64,000 nt of DNA from Datisca glomerata (GCA_003255025.1 QANY01008171.1:53825-117824); one strand, 5' to 3'; shown: positions 11,549 to 24,269, counted from the first letter of the stretch. The notes: generated from the sequence alone by a model not told the origin. Numbers and translations are program-made.

Positions 11549-12133
11549 GGCCACAACATTTCTTCATTCCACCACACCTCTCTACTCCTCTCCGACGAAG
11601 CTTGTAGTATCTTATTCTTTGAGAGGCTTGTATTTTGAGTGAAATTTTGAGATATTTTCTAGAGAAAAGCTAGTGAGAATTGTGAGAAAATATTTAAAGA
11701 TCTACTATATGACAGAGATAAATTTTGTAAGAGATTTTTAGATTTTGACCGAGCTGCATTGTCAAGGTCTGATTGGCATCATAAGCCAATATGGTTTATA
11801 AAAATTTGGTCTTCACCATCAAGAAGATCGTTTGAGAAAAATCTTCAAGGGGAGATCCTTAGAGCATGGACGTATGTATAGGTTTTCCCGAACCACGTAA
11901 AAATATTATGTGTCATCTCTCTTCTTTACTCTCTTTATTTTATGCACTTTAATATTCCACATCGTTATTATATTTTTTATTTATTTATTCTACGCATTTA
12001 AGCTTCCACACATTTATTTAATTGCGTAATTATTTTTTATTGCTTGATTATTTTTTCTATTATTTTATTTCAACTATTAAAATTTTTTTTAGACTATTTT
12101 TCTTTTAAAGGGATCTCATATCGATCCTACAAT

Positions 12134-12145
12134 TGGTATCAGAGT
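12134..12145 (+). promoter_or_regulatory. Primer-binding site of element C
   Basis: TGGTATCAGAGT lies two bases after the 5' LTR. It matches the complement of the 3' end of initiator tRNA-Met, the usual copia primer. Confidence 0.85.
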
Positions 12146-12182
12146 TTGATGCTCAAATATTTAGACTTAATCATCTTGAATT

Positions 12183-13059
12183 ATGACATCATCTTTTAAT
12201 TTTCAATAAGGGCAATCAACTTCGAAGCCTCCATTTTTCGATGGAGTTTATTTTAATTTTTTAAATATTAGAATGAATGTTTTTATTCAATCTCTTGATT
12301 ATAATTTATGAGAAATTGTAGAAAATGTACCTTACGTGCCCTAAGTCACGAGATTTGACCAAAAATGATAAAACTAAATTGTCTTTAAATGCTCAAGCTA
12401 TGAGCATCTTATATTGTGCTTTAAGTATAAATAAGTATAACTGTATTTGTATGTGTGAATCTGCAAAAAACATTTGTCATGTATTAGAAATCATACATGA
12501 AGGCACATATCAGGTTAAAAACTCTAAATTGATATTCTCATGCATGAATATGAAAATTTTTAAAATGTGTGATATTGAAAGCATTGAAGACATGTTTACT
12601 CGCTTCAATGGCATTGTAAGTTCTCTTAAGACTCTGGGTATGACATTTACTAATAGTGATTTGGTGAGTAAAGTTATTAGGTCGTTATCAACGTTGTATG
12701 AGAACAAAGCAATTGCTATTCAAGAAGCGAAAGATCTTAAGACGTTTTAACTTGAAAAACTCATGGGATCATTGATGACTCGGGAATTGGAGTACATGGA
12801 AGAGGATGTGGATTATGTAAAAGGAGGAAATCTACTATTTAGAGCCACATCCATTGAGAGGCAAAGTGAAGATAAAGACGAAGATCTAATGCACTTCACA
12901 AAGAAGCTTCGAAAACAACTAACTAAGAGAGGATGCACTTCAAAGAAGAAATCCATGAAAAAGAGAAGCCTAATTGCAAATGAAAATGTACATATGTGCA
13001 TAATGACACACATTGACAAGGTTAGCAAGCTTAATTTTTATAATAATCTTGATTTTTAA
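12183..13059 (+). pseudogene. Copia gag (UBN2-type), broken
   Basis: The capsid-like Gag would coat the element RNA. Starting at the ATG at 12183, the frame shows the family's PPFFDG opening, then an early stop and a Trp-to-stop change near 12308. The longest open piece (12325-12750) carries the core NAQAMSILYCAL, EGTYQVKNSK, MFTRFNGI and AIAIQEAKDL, all typical of plant UBN2 gag. A stop at 12748 separates this from LMGSLMTRELE (12763-13059). No CCHC knuckle is seen before the coding region ends. The neighbouring pol genes are absent. Confidence 0.85.
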
Positions 13060-13424
13060 AAATTCACATGAATTTTTTGTTTAATTTTTTTTGTATGCAT
13101 TTAAAATTAAATATTTTTATTTAAATTAAAAAAATGCATACATTGAGGGAGATATTTTTTAAAAATAAACACTTTTATTTTGATGGTTTCAAAGGGGGGT
13201 TGCAAAATTATGAAATGAGGAGAATTTTTTTACGAAAATGGGAATATTTTTAACAAATGGCATGTTAAATTAATTTTTGATGATTTCAAAGAGGGGGAAA
13301 TATAGTTAATTTCAAAAGGGAAATAATTTTTAAAATTTTGAATTATTATTACATATGCGTATGAGAAATTTATAGTTTAAAGTTTTTGCAATCAATTGTT
13401 TGTCATCATAAAAAATGGGGAGAT

Positions 13425-14302
13425 TGTTGACCACAGTCAATGCAACATTTTTTATGATGATAAATAATATGTAGATTAATAATTTTATTAAGTGTGTTGG
13501 TCCTAAATAAGGTAAAAATCATGTTGAAAATACTTAAAATCTTAAGTGTTTATGCAAGAACAATAAAGGATAAAAAACCCGTACATGATGAGATACACGC
13601 GATATTTTACGAAGGGCATGGAGTATATCAAATGAACTTCAAATAAACAAAGTTGGTTGAACTCCAAATGCGTAAAGGAAAAAGGAACCGGATCGAACCG
13701 CTCATGAATCAGAACAGAAGAGATCGAACTGGGGAAGAACAGTGTGTAAAAATGTCATAGCTCGGTTCACCTCAATCCTGTGTCAAAACTGGCTCTGCTT
13801 TGGAGGGGATTTCGCAGTTTGGAACCGGATGGACAGGTTTCTACATAAAGAAATTCTTTGTGAAATTTTTCAAATCGGATTGAGGATGAACCGGTCTATG
13901 ATCACGACCGAGCTGCATTATTAAGGTCTAATTGGCACCATAAGCCAATAGGGTTTGAAAAAGTTTGGTCTTCACCGTTAAGATGATCGATTGGAAAAAA
14001 TATTCAAGGGGGGATCCTTGGAGCGTGGATGTAGGGATAGGTTTTCACGAACCACGTAAAAATATCCTATGTCATATCTTTTCCCTACTCTCTTTATTTT
14101 ATGCACTTTAATATTCTGCATCGTTATTATCTTTATTTATTTATTCTACGCATTTAAGCTTCCGCATATTTATTTAATTACGTAATTATTATTTTTGTTT
14201 GATTGTTTTTTCTATTATTTTATTTCAATCAATTTTTATTCATATATTAAAATATTTCTTTTAAACTATTTCCCTTTAAAAGGATGCCATATCGATCCTA
14301 CA
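13425..14302 (+). repeat. 3' LTR of element C, internally deleted
   Basis: It is 878 bp against 1193 bp for the 5' LTR. It follows the 5' copy to about 13890 and resumes at the words ACCGAGCTGCATT, so about 300 bp including the TATA region are missing. LTRs are identical at insertion, so the deletion is later. Confidence 0.9.
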
Positions 14303-14307
14303 ATATA
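14303..14307. repeat. Target site duplication of element C (right)
   Basis: ATATA, identical to 10934-10938. Confidence 0.85.
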
Positions 14308-14333
14308 TTTTTTCAATACAAAGTTACAAACTA

Positions 14334-14492
14334 TATAACGTTCAAGATATATGAGCTTAGTATTGTATTTTATTAGTTAATAAAACTAATTTGAAATAAA
14401 TTTAATTTAAAATAATAAGTTTTATTGAGAAAATAGATTATTATGTGCGAATGAGGAGTAATAAATTAATAGTTCATATCTTGAATGTTATA
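14334..14492. mobile_element. Foldback MITE, about 159 bp
   Basis: Terminal inverted repeats of about 25 bp: left TATAACGTTCAAGATAT, right arm the complement of TATAACATTCAAGATATG. The interior is also partly self-complementary (ATTTTATTAGTTAATAAAAC against AGTTTTATTGAG). No coding sequence. Size and structure fit a miniature inverted-repeat DNA element; the superfamily is not assigned. Confidence 0.7.
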
Positions 14493-15143
14493 ATAATCTT
14501 GACACTTGGTAAAAGTTGGTTATAGACACATGGCGGATTAAGAGGTGTCCATACCCAACTTTATAAATATATATAAGATCGCAAGATCAGATCGAGAATC
14601 GTAAAATGCTATAAATTCTTAATAATTTATTAGTAAAATATAGTTCTATGCTAATGAGACTTGAATATATTGAAGAAAATGATTATAACACAAGTATCTA
14701 CCTATTCAATAAAAATAACACCAAGTCATCTAAAACAACACAATGTAAAGTAGAGTTCTCATAAAAATAACACCAATTCATCTAAGATAACACAATATAA
14801 GGACATCAAAATGTGTTGGAAGAGAAATATTAGGAGAAAAGTAAACACTCACTAATATTCTTGCTCACTTTATCCAAATTCATAAATTAAATACCCTCTA
14901 GTATTAAATCTATTGTCACTGATATGTCAAAACCCAAAATATACAAATTGAAAAATTTACCCCAAAACTAAAATGCAGAACAGAGTGAGAGAACACCAAC
15001 TTCGCAAATCGCAAGAACAAATGAAATTACTCATCTATAGATTCTTCTTAACTAATACAATTCATATCTCATGTTTATATTCTTTTGCATTTGTATATAA
15101 ACAAACTAATTCATCATGTTTTAAAAATGTATGTAGTATAAGA
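14493..15143. other. AT-rich interval, nothing recognised
   Basis: It contains two short near-repeats of ATAAAAATAACACCAA (near 14707 and 14761). No gene is supported. Confidence 0.5.
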
Positions 15144-15419
15144 CTATACGAGTGTTAAATATTGGACATATTCTGCGATTTTTAGTTTTGAATTTTCATT
15201 TGCATTCTCAACATTGAAGAATCTGGATGGGTAACACATGCAAGAAGTATGGATTTTATTGAAGAATCTAGATCCATTGAGTTTTCTTTTTTGTGTTTTA
15301 GGAGAGAGAGAGGAAACCTTAGAATGGTGTTGTATTGTTGTCAATTTATTGATTCTACGGTTACTCCTCGTCGAAAAAAGTGGTGAATCACTGGAAGGAG
15401 AAAACGACGTAGGCCGCAT
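15144..15419 (-). other. Weak candidate first exon (Ser/Arg-rich N-terminus)
   Basis: A 91-codon minus-strand frame starts MRPTSFSPSSDSPL and is rich in Ser, Arg and Lys with few acidic residues near the start, as in organelle transit peptides. CT-rich sequence and a possible splice donor (AAG/GTTTCC) lie inside it. There is no downstream exon I can recognise. It could equally be chance, or part of an LTR that ends near 15890. I do not recognise a product. Confidence 0.15.
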
Positions 15420-15892
15420 GTGCTGGGGATCGAGGGCATGCTTCCTTTTGTTTTGAGAGGGGTTTGTTTGATACAGACTTGAGAGTTAAGAGAGTTTGGG
15501 TTTGTTTTTTAATTTCTATTTTTTAATAGCAAAAAATTGCCTTAAACCTTTTTTTAATTTTAATGGGCTTTTAGGATCAAGACCCATATTTGGCTCAATA
15601 AGATAAGAATAAATGATCTTTGGCTATTCGACCCACACCCATACATGACCCAAGTCACCCAATTAACTAAGCTATAGGATGAGATCGTGATCTTATGCGA
15701 TCCTACGATCCAAATTACGATCCAAATACAATCCTATCAAATTGCGACTATAGCATGAGATTCAGATCGTTGGCCTCCTAGAGGATGGTATGATCGTACA
15801 ATCTGGATTAAACACAATTCTACCAACACAATCCTATCAAATATTTACTTCTCCATACCTTGTCTCTAAATTAAACGCAATTCTGCATCTTT

Positions 15893-15905
15893 TGGTATCA
15901 GAGCC
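15893..15905 (+). promoter_or_regulatory. Orphan copia primer-binding site
   Basis: TGGTATCAGAGCC is a perfect initiator tRNA-Met primer-binding site. It implies that an LTR ends about 15890 and that an element once continued rightwards, but no second LTR or pol region is visible before element B begins at 16538. Confidence 0.6.
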
Positions 15906-16342
15906 AAACTTGGTAGGATATTTACTACTCACTTAATTATTGTTCTTCTTCTCCGCCCAAGTGGTTGGTTAGTTATTCTTATTTATTATTGTTTACTTGC
16001 TTACTTGATTTAATTATTTCTATTAATCTGCTTCTCATCCCAATTGACTGGTTATTGTTATGTTTAATTATTTCTCTGTATCTTTGATTTCCTAATCTGT
16101 GAATCTGACGTATCAGTTTCTATTAAGTTTTCTTGAGTTACTCCAGTAAGACCTTTTATGAGGTGTAAATATTGAGGGTAGGGTAGCTATTGAAAGGAAA
16201 ATGAGTGAAGAATAAAACTTTAAAGAAGGTTGTAAAAGTCATAGCAGATTTGATAATCAAAATATATGATGAAATTTTTTTACATAAGAATAATTTAGTT
16301 AACTAGAACGCTGAGTAGATTATTTAGAAATAATTCTTCTTG

Positions 16343-16537
16343 TAGCGGTAGATTTACAATAAATATAATTCCTGACATAATTAATGAAGAACATATTGAA
16401 TATTTGGCTGATGATCATGTAGATCATATGGTATGGAATATACCAAAAATTCCCAATAAAAAAATTTACAAACCAACATTGTTTGTTGCTTCTTTCAAGG
16501 CTCAACATCATGTTAAAACAATTGAAAAAAATATATG
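16343..16537 (+). pseudogene. Unidentified open stretch cut by element B
   Basis: One plus frame stays open from about 16343 into the LTR of element B, with peptide words such as NEEHIEYLADDHVDHMVW and KPTLFVASFKAQHHVKT. It has normal amino-acid composition despite the AT-rich setting. I do not recognise it. It might be the tail of an older retroelement polyprotein linked to the orphan primer-binding site. Confidence 0.3.
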
Positions 16538-18741
16538 TGTTGGGGGTTATACCCTCAAAGCATGTGCATTGACATTTTGATATGAAATTTAAATTTTTCT
16601 TATAATTTTTCTTTTAAATTATTGTTGAATAATTTATATAAATATCTAAAAATTTCATATTCATTAATGAGACTATGAATAAAATTGTCAGCAACATATT
16701 AAGATAATAGATAATGAATAAAATTATCAGTAACATATTAAAGTATGGAAACTTTAATGAATGGTTGCTAGTACTGTTCACTAAGCATTATGAATGCGTG
16801 TGATCTAAATCCGAATCATTGATGTGTATAGACATCTTAATGAAGTTACTTTATATAATGAGATTATAAATGACTGGGCCTATGTGAATTAATATTTTTA
16901 ACGACGTGCCGTTTATCATAAAAATTTAATACACATCAATTCGATGATCATACGTAGATCAAGCTGAATCCTAAGTAGTTATGGGCTCTCATGCATGTCT
17001 ACTTGATCTTTTGATTCAGTTTTTAAGGTTTATTTGTAAAACAAGCTAGTGACTTTTGTTTTGGAGATTCAGTGGTGTGGATGGATGAGAACATGATCTT
17101 ACAAGATTTGAAATCCAAGCTTTCCTAACGAATCGTATATCGGTTCCTTTAAGTGTTAATTCTGAATCTGAATGGTTATTGAGCTCAAATTTATAATATG
17201 ATTATAAATTATCCATTCACTAGTAAATTAATGGTACTTAAGGATCAAAAGATATTTAGAGGGGTAAACGATAATTTTGACCAGCTCTAATTTACCAATC
17301 AATAATTTGAGAACAGAACTATATGAAATGATTATATCAGTAGACTATATGAGAATACTCTGTAAATACATTCTATAACGATAAGAGTGCAATTTCATAT
17401 TTGTATTGGAGTAATAATGCAATTAATAAATAAGATTATTTAATTAAAGAGTTTAATTAATATTCTGGTTTATTGGAGCTTAAGATTATAGGTCCATGAT
17501 ACTCAAGTCATTTCTATACTACGTTGTCTAGGGTGTGAATATTTCAGGACGTGAGAATATGACTGTTTTGCAAAGAAATTTTTATTCTGAGGCAAGTACG
17601 TAATTATGAGATAAGTATGTGTGATTAATTAATTGAATTATTTATATATAAATTTTGGAAATCGCATATATATAAATAATTATATCGATTAATTTTCAAA
17701 TTATGGATATATGAAACTGAATATCTAATTTGTGAAATTACATAAATAAATTATTATTGGATAATAATTAAATCAACTAAAATCTATTATTTGTGAACTA
17801 ACAGATAAACTAGTTGATTGAGATAATCAATAAATTAATTTTGAATTAACTGATATGATGATATTTATTTGATTAAAATAAATATTTAATTTGCAGTAAT
17901 TGTCACGTGCCGTTCAATGATTGAGAATCAGAGATCACTATGGACTGTTGTAGTGCCACGTAACATTACACCAGTAGGCTTGCAACACTACAGTGCCACA
18001 CGACACTGTATTGTGGCGTATAGCACAATGCAGTTGTGCACCAATTATATAGTGGGTCTCACTTTATTGGAAAATGTGAAATTAAACATTAATTTTTAAT
18101 TATCTCTAAAAATCTGATAAGCCTAGATATTATTCTAATGATCTGTCTTAGTGCTGATCAGTTTAGAACTAATTGATGGTTGTTCAATGTTTTTAAGAAC
18201 ACAATTGATCTCAGGGAGAAATTTTGCCCATGATTAAAAGTTAATCCAATATCTGAAGGAATATTCATCGCGTTATTTTAGAGAATCCTCTGACTAAAAT
18301 CCTTCTCAGTAAATCTCTAGATCTCATATGTTGAGTATATCTAGAGACAGAAAAATGTCTTCGTTATATTCTACGTGTCACACACATCCTAGTGTGTTGA
18401 GGATTGACTTAGAAGATCTTAGTGTAGATCTCAGAGTCTACTGATATTTGGAATGATTTCGTGGGAATGGAGAATCGATCAGTTTTGCGAGGACGCTTGA
18501 TTTAAACTACAAGAGGTATATAATTTCTAACCTTATATGTTGTAGATCTAACTTATAAATATATAATTGATTCTGACTGATTGAAAAGCATCTTTCAATT
18601 AAAAGTTTTTATTCGGAAACTGTAGCGTTGCTCAAGTTTTTGCTTTATTGAAAATATTTTATCTTTATTAAAAGTTTTAAATTTTTTTAAAAGGCCACGC
18701 GCCTACGCGCTTTCATCGCGCACGCATCGCAGTAGCCAGCA
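16538..18741 (+). repeat. 5' LTR of element B
   Basis: 2204 bp, from TGTTGGGGGTTATACCC to CAGTAGCCAGCA. It carries one copy of the region that is duplicated in the 3' LTR, and a shorter GTGCC/GGCAC hairpin cluster at 17950-18041. Confidence 0.9.
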
Positions 18742-18743
18742 AG

Positions 18744-18755
18744 TGGTATCACAGC
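18744..18755 (+). promoter_or_regulatory. Primer-binding site of element B
   Basis: TGGTATCACAGC, two bases after the LTR, with one change from the tRNA-Met complement. Confidence 0.8.
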
Positions 18756-20009
18756 GGTCCTTATATATTTATATGTTAAATGTTGTGTGGGTTTTCTTGC
18801 ATTATTCATATAATATGAGATATGTATGAATGAATGAATGATTATGTTTTTTGAATGTATGGAAAATAATGAATCCTTAATTATATGGTGATTATTAAGT
18901 TCGACTTTGTTCTTAATTTTTCCTAGATCTTGTGTAAACCATTTTGAGGTGTAGGAATTTTTAAATTTATTTGGAATATTATTGTAATTGTTCCGAACGT
19001 GAGAAGACGAAGAACGGTGAAATTTATTGTTCATGAAAATTTACAGTTCACGAAAAATTTACTGTTCACGGTAAACTAATGTTAACGCTGAAAAATACTA
19101 TTTCAGCGGTAGCGGTCGTCGACGACAGGCGCCTGCCGGGAGTTGGATAGGCAGCAGCAGTGGTGGCCGGTGGTGATGGGGCCGCAATAGGAGAGTCCTG
19201 TTGTCGGTAGCAACTGTTGTCTCTTTTAGAAAAGTTTCACATAAATCCTGATAAGAACCAACCCTATCACTGTAGATTTTTATGATAACCCTAATCTATC
19301 AATTATCCTTTGGAATTTTGAAATTAATGTAATTTTAAAATTAATTTTTAATTTTTAATTTTATGAAAATTAGAAATTAATAGGTTGATTGGGTTTGACC
19401 CAAGCTTGACCAGATCAAATAAAATATTTATTTGACTAAGTCAAAGTCAATAATTTTAAAGGGATAAATACAGAAATTATTTTTCATTAAGAAAAATAGT
19501 TTTTCCTAATTATATAGGATTTTGCTCAAAGCTTGAAGATGAACATCAAAAGGAGAAGGCAATATTTGAGAAATATGTATTCTTGAAGTTCGTTTTATAA
19601 TTTTATTTCTTTATTTCAAGAGTTATAATTTAGAAATACTAAATAGTCACTCGGTCCATTATTATTTTATTTAATTGTTAAATAATTGTTTATTGTTATG
19701 TTTGATAACATGTGAATAGTTACGAATTGACCGAACAAGCATTGTTAAAAGAGAAAATATGAGATATTTTAAGTTTTAATTAATAAGGATGAGAATGTCA
19801 TATAGACAGTCTGAGGTTAATTTGACTGACCATAATCGTTGGATTGTTTTATCATAATTAGTAAATGTTAAATTTTTGTGTTTATTATGATTACATTCAT
19901 GCATCACGTTTACTTTTCAAATTTTGGATATTTATCAATTATATTGAATTATGTATGTTTTAAATTTCAGATATTATTATATTTACCATCTGCAACCCTG
20001 TTATTGTTT
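18756..20009 (+). other. Leader of element B
   Basis: About 1.25 kb without a reading frame. It includes ACAGTTCACG and ACTGTTCACGG repeats near 19045-19070 and a GC-rich island at 19100-19220 (GGCGCCTGCCGGG, GTGGTGGCCGGTGG). This is probably the long untranslated leader between primer site and gag. Confidence 0.6.
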
Positions 20010-22363
20010 TACTTGCGCTTAAGAAATTGAATGGTGATAATTTCATAAGATGACAATCGAATATGAATCTTAATTTATGAGAGCCACGAGCTCGTTCTTA
20101 CTGAGAAATGTTCTGAAGAGTCCACTGCTAATGCCCCTAAGAATGTTAGGGACAAATTAGATGTTTGGATTTTATCCAACAACAAAGCGAAGTGCAACTT
20201 GCTTGTGATCATGTATGATGTTCTGAAAATCAAGTATGAGAGCATGGAGACTGCCTATGAACAATGATGCGCTTGTTTCAGATAAAGTATTGGGGACAGT
20301 CCGCTTAATTTTGAAAATAATTATCTTATTTTGAACAATGATTATTTTGTTCCTAGATTTTCTAGAAATTTGATTTCTTTATCCTTATTGAATGAACATA
20401 ATTTTGATGTTTCTTTTAATAATAATATGATTATTATTTTTAAGAATGGAATCGATATTTATCATGCAAGATTTTTGAATGGACTATATATGCTTATACC
20501 GACTGAACACGCGTTTAATATTTTTGAATTATTTAAAGTAGCTAAACTTAAAAGTAACAAACGACAAAGAGTTTCTCGTGATGATGATAACACATATCTT
20601 TGACATCTTAGGTTGGCACATATTAATTTAGATAGGTTAAACAAGTTAACAAAGTATAGTGCTTTGAGAGAACCAAATGTTGGAACTCTTACTGTTTGTA
20701 AATCTTTTCTAGAAGGTAAATTATCCAAGAGACCTTTCATAGGAAAGGGTCAAAGAACCAAGAAACCACTTGAGCTAGTATATAGTGATGTATGTGGACC
20801 GATCAATGTACAAGCTAGAGGTGGGTATGAGTATTTCATCACCTTTATTGATGATTATTCAAGATATGGTTATAATTACCCAATGCATAGGAAGTCTGAA
20901 ACTTTTGGAAAGTTTAAAGACTTCAATGCTGAAAAATAATTAGATAAATCATTGAAAACCCTTCGATCTGATCGAGGTAGAGAATACTTGGATTTAGAAT
21001 TCAAAGACTATTTGCTGGAGTATGGAATCTTATCTCAACTCACAGCACCTAGAACGCCGCAACAAAATGGTGTTGCAAAAAAGAGAAACTTAATCTTATT
21101 GGATATGGTTAGGTCGATATTAAGCTACTCATCACTACCACTTACATTTAGGGGATATGCTTTACACATAGAAACTTATATTTTGAATGTAGCGCCTTCT
21201 AAGTCTGTAAGCAAGGCACCTCCAGAGTTATGGAATGGGTCCAAACTCAGTTTGCGTCGGTATATGGGGGTGTCCAGCTCATGTTCTTAGACTTAAGACT
21301 TGAAAGTTAGACTCAAGGTCTGAAGTATGCATATTCGTGGGCTATGATCCAAAGACTAGATGTTGATATTTTTATAGTCACAAGAATTAAAAGGTGTTTG
21401 TGTTGATAAACACAAATTTCCTTGAGCATGACTTTATGGAAAACTACAAACTTCATAGAAAAGTAGTTCTCGAGAAATTAGCGTATGATGAGATCAGGCC
21501 ACCTTCATTATCAACTGATAAACGACAAATCATAGTAACCACAGTTTCTGTAAAGCAAACCCCGTTGCCACATTGTAGTGGGAGGGTTGTGAGAACCAGT
21601 TCGCTACGAACTAGAGGCACATGTCCTAGTGTTAGACACTGATAAGGATGACCCATTATTTTATGAAGAAGCGATGGATGATCCTAAAAAAGAGAAATGG
21701 CAAGATGCCATGAACTAGGAAATGGAATCTATGCATTCCAATTCTGTCTGGGAACTTATGATCCACCTGAAGATGTCAGATCCATTAGATATAAATGGAT
21801 CTTAAAAAAGAAAAGAGGTATTGATGGGAAAGTAGAGACTTTCAAGGCACAACTGATAGTCAAGGGCTATACACAAAGAGAAGGAGTCGATTATAACGAG
21901 ACATTCTCCCTTGTGGCCATGCTAAAATCCATTTGCATCATTTTGTCCATGGCCATTAGTTTTGACTGTGAAATATAGCAAATGGACGTCAAGACAACTT
22001 TTCTGAATGACACTCTTGAAGAAAACATCTATATTAAAAATTGACAAGATCAGATTGTATGCAAGTTGCTTAAATCTATTTATGGATTAAAGCAAACATC
22101 TAGATCTTGAAATCTTACTTTTGATGAGATCATAAAGTCTTATGGATTTGAGAAAAATTTTGACGAAGCCTGTGTTTATAAATACATCAAAGATAGAGAT
22201 AGTGGTTTTCTTAGTTCTTTTTGTTGATGATATTCTACTAATTGGGAATGATTTAAAAATTTTGTCAAAAGTAACGAAATGGTTAGCTGAGAAGTTCTAA
22301 ATGTAAGATTTGGGAGAAGCGAGCTATGTTCTAAGCATCCAAATCCTAAGGGATAGATAAAAT
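20010..22363 (+). pseudogene. Element B gag-pol remnant, 5' part
   Basis: Copia polyprotein with deletions. Gag survives as 20010-20262 (KLNGDNF at the start; VRDKLDVW, NNKAKCNLLV later). It is then joined near 20265-20330 to the pre-integrase region, so the zinc knuckle and protease are lost. The pre-integrase and integrase core follow (LAHINLDRLNKL, SDVCGPINVQARGGYEYF, DDYSR). The integrase catalytic Glu in the NGVxERRN context reads Lys (AAA at 21078-21080). Reverse transcriptase keeps FVDD at 22220-22231. Several stops and frameshifts are present. The frame stops at the insertion of element A. Confidence 0.9.
22359..22363. repeat. Target site duplication of element A (left, diverged)
   Basis: AAAAT precedes the A LTR and AGAAC follows it at 31480-31484. 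The two differences are A/G and T/C transitions. Reading across the insertion restores the element B frame order (Lys-Asn), which supports this as the original 5-bp target. Confidence 0.65.
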
Positions 22364-24267
22364 TTTTGGAATATAACCATAAAGTACCGTGTAATAACTA
22401 TTTATTTATATTTAGTCATTTCTCAGACATTCGTATTATTGAATTTTATGAATAAATTAAAAATGTTGTTTTAAATTAAAGTGTGTTTATAAATTACTCA
22501 ATTCCTGAAACTTTCATCAACGAACGAAGAGTGAAGACAGATGCGTCTCCAGACGAACTCTTATAAGAAAGTTCAGAATGATATTCGCAGTCTTAGGATC
22601 GACTGAGCAATAGAATCTGATTATGACAGTTTGGTTGAACCAATGGATGTCAGTCTTGGGGCATGGGAGTGGAGACTCAAACAGTTAACCCAGACATGTT
22701 ATGAACGTGTTTAATAGGCCAATAACAAATTAGTTTAGAACCAAAAACCATTTATTAAGCTCTAAATCTAATTGTTACACCTTAAGGGTATTTTCATAAT
22801 TACTTTAATCCTTAGGTGAATATGTAGCTTGACTTAGTTAGCTGCAATCTTTGACATGTCAAATGATTGAGTTCAAATTGGCGGGTAATATCTCAACTGT
22901 TAGGATTGTTATTCAATTAAGTTAAAGTTACGTGATTCACAGATATTGAAAAATTCGTGGTTGGATTGTGAAAGCAACAATATCACTGTATGCTTTATTG
23001 ATGGGTGTGTGAATAAATTAATCTGGCCAGGTATTCAATGAATTGATTAATTGATTAAGACTTGTGAATTGTACGAGACAATTTACTATTATGTCTTTCT
23101 TATTCACACTCAATATAGAAGTTAAGAAAATAATAATATGAGGGGTAAAATGATAATTATACGTTCCACTCTTGTTATTGATAGTCACGATGGGTATTGT
23201 GTCAAAATATTTTGTGGACCGTAAAAATAAATAGAGTTTCTTTACACCAACAAAAAATGTAGGGCGCATGAATCGAGAGTTGATTCGGTATCGAACCTAT
23301 AGTGGAGTCGTACGATGTTATGATTAAATAGGTCGGGAATTTATGGAGATAAATTCGTTGGGTATTTGAATCTTTATATTTACTCATGTTGGTCCATTCG
23401 GCCTCAGAAATAGCTCTTGAGAACAGGAATAGGAAAATAAAGTAAATTGGATCAAAAAGTATTTTGGTGCCAAGACATATTCCGTACACCTATATGTGAT
23501 GGGTGACGTGACTTAATTGATTAAGTGTGATTAATTGTATTGAAATTAATTAATTAATTATTGAATAATTAGTAAATAAAAATTAATTAATTAATTAATT
23601 AATAATCATCAATTATATTTATCAATTGAATTGATAAATTTTGATGCAACTCAAACATAGTGGAGATATACTGATTTTCGGCAATTTTTATTCAGAAATT
23701 TAAAATATATGAGTATATTTGTAAATACCTAAAATTATCTTTTATAAATGACTAGTAGCAATTTGATTGCAATAGAATCCATTTAATCAAGTGTGTGATT
23801 ATACAGAGAAAACAAGTTTTCTCCCCTCCCTAGTGATTGCCCCCGAAATACAGTATCAAAGGGAAAATATTCGATTTTTTTCTTCAATTGTTTTGAGAGC
23901 CGAAATTCCTACACAAAATTCTCATGAGATATATTTTTGAAATTAACGGGTGAGTTTTTATGGATGAAAGTCACAAATTGTTCTTGAAGTTTAAGTGCGT
24001 GATTTAGATCCCGAAACTTGAAGAACACGAAAAATGCTCGAATGAATTCCGCCAGTTTAGAAATTTTTTGATACAAAAGAATTGGTGAAATTTATTTTCT
24101 AACCTCATCTTCTCGTTTAATATTTGTATATGCATAAGCGCACGCTGTTTTATTTGAAGTTATTTAATTTGATTAAATGAGTTAATTAATTTTTTTTAAT
24201 ATTTCGCTCATCAACTATTCGTGGTTCAAAATTATTTTTAATTAATTTTAAAACAACCAATCCAATA
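22364..24267 (+). repeat. 5' LTR of element A
   Basis: 1904 bp. Terminal TG has become TT and terminal CA has become TA. It includes a (TTAA)n low-complexity run at about 23545-23605. Confidence 0.9.
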
Positions 24268-24269
24268 AT

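Larger units (their letters stand above)
10939..12131 (+). repeat. 5' LTR of element C
   Basis: This copy is 1193 bp and runs from TGTTGACTCC to GATCCTACA. It retains the ACCGGTT-rich block and the TATA box that the 3' LTR has lost. Confidence 0.9.
10939..14302 (+). mobile_element. Non-autonomous Ty1/copia element C (gag only)
   Basis: LTRs lie at 10939-12131 and 13425-14302, both starting TGTTGA and ending CCTACA. The internal region is only about 1.3 kb. It holds a tRNA-Met primer-binding site at 12134, a broken gag and a purine tract ATGGGGAGAT just before the 3' LTR. No protease, integrase, reverse transcriptase or RNase H sequence is present. G-rich runs preceded by TGATTTCAAAG upstream of the 3' LTR resemble Sirevirus-type copia elements (weak inference). 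It would need enzymes in trans to move. Confidence 0.9.

Noticed and set aside
18687..19034. 115-codon minus-strand frame across the LTR/leader boundary of element B
   Set aside because: It is antisense to the primer-binding site and LTR end and resembles no protein.
23018..23489. Minus-strand frames inside the 5' LTR of element A
   Set aside because: They are not conserved in the 3' LTR copy and lie antisense in U3.
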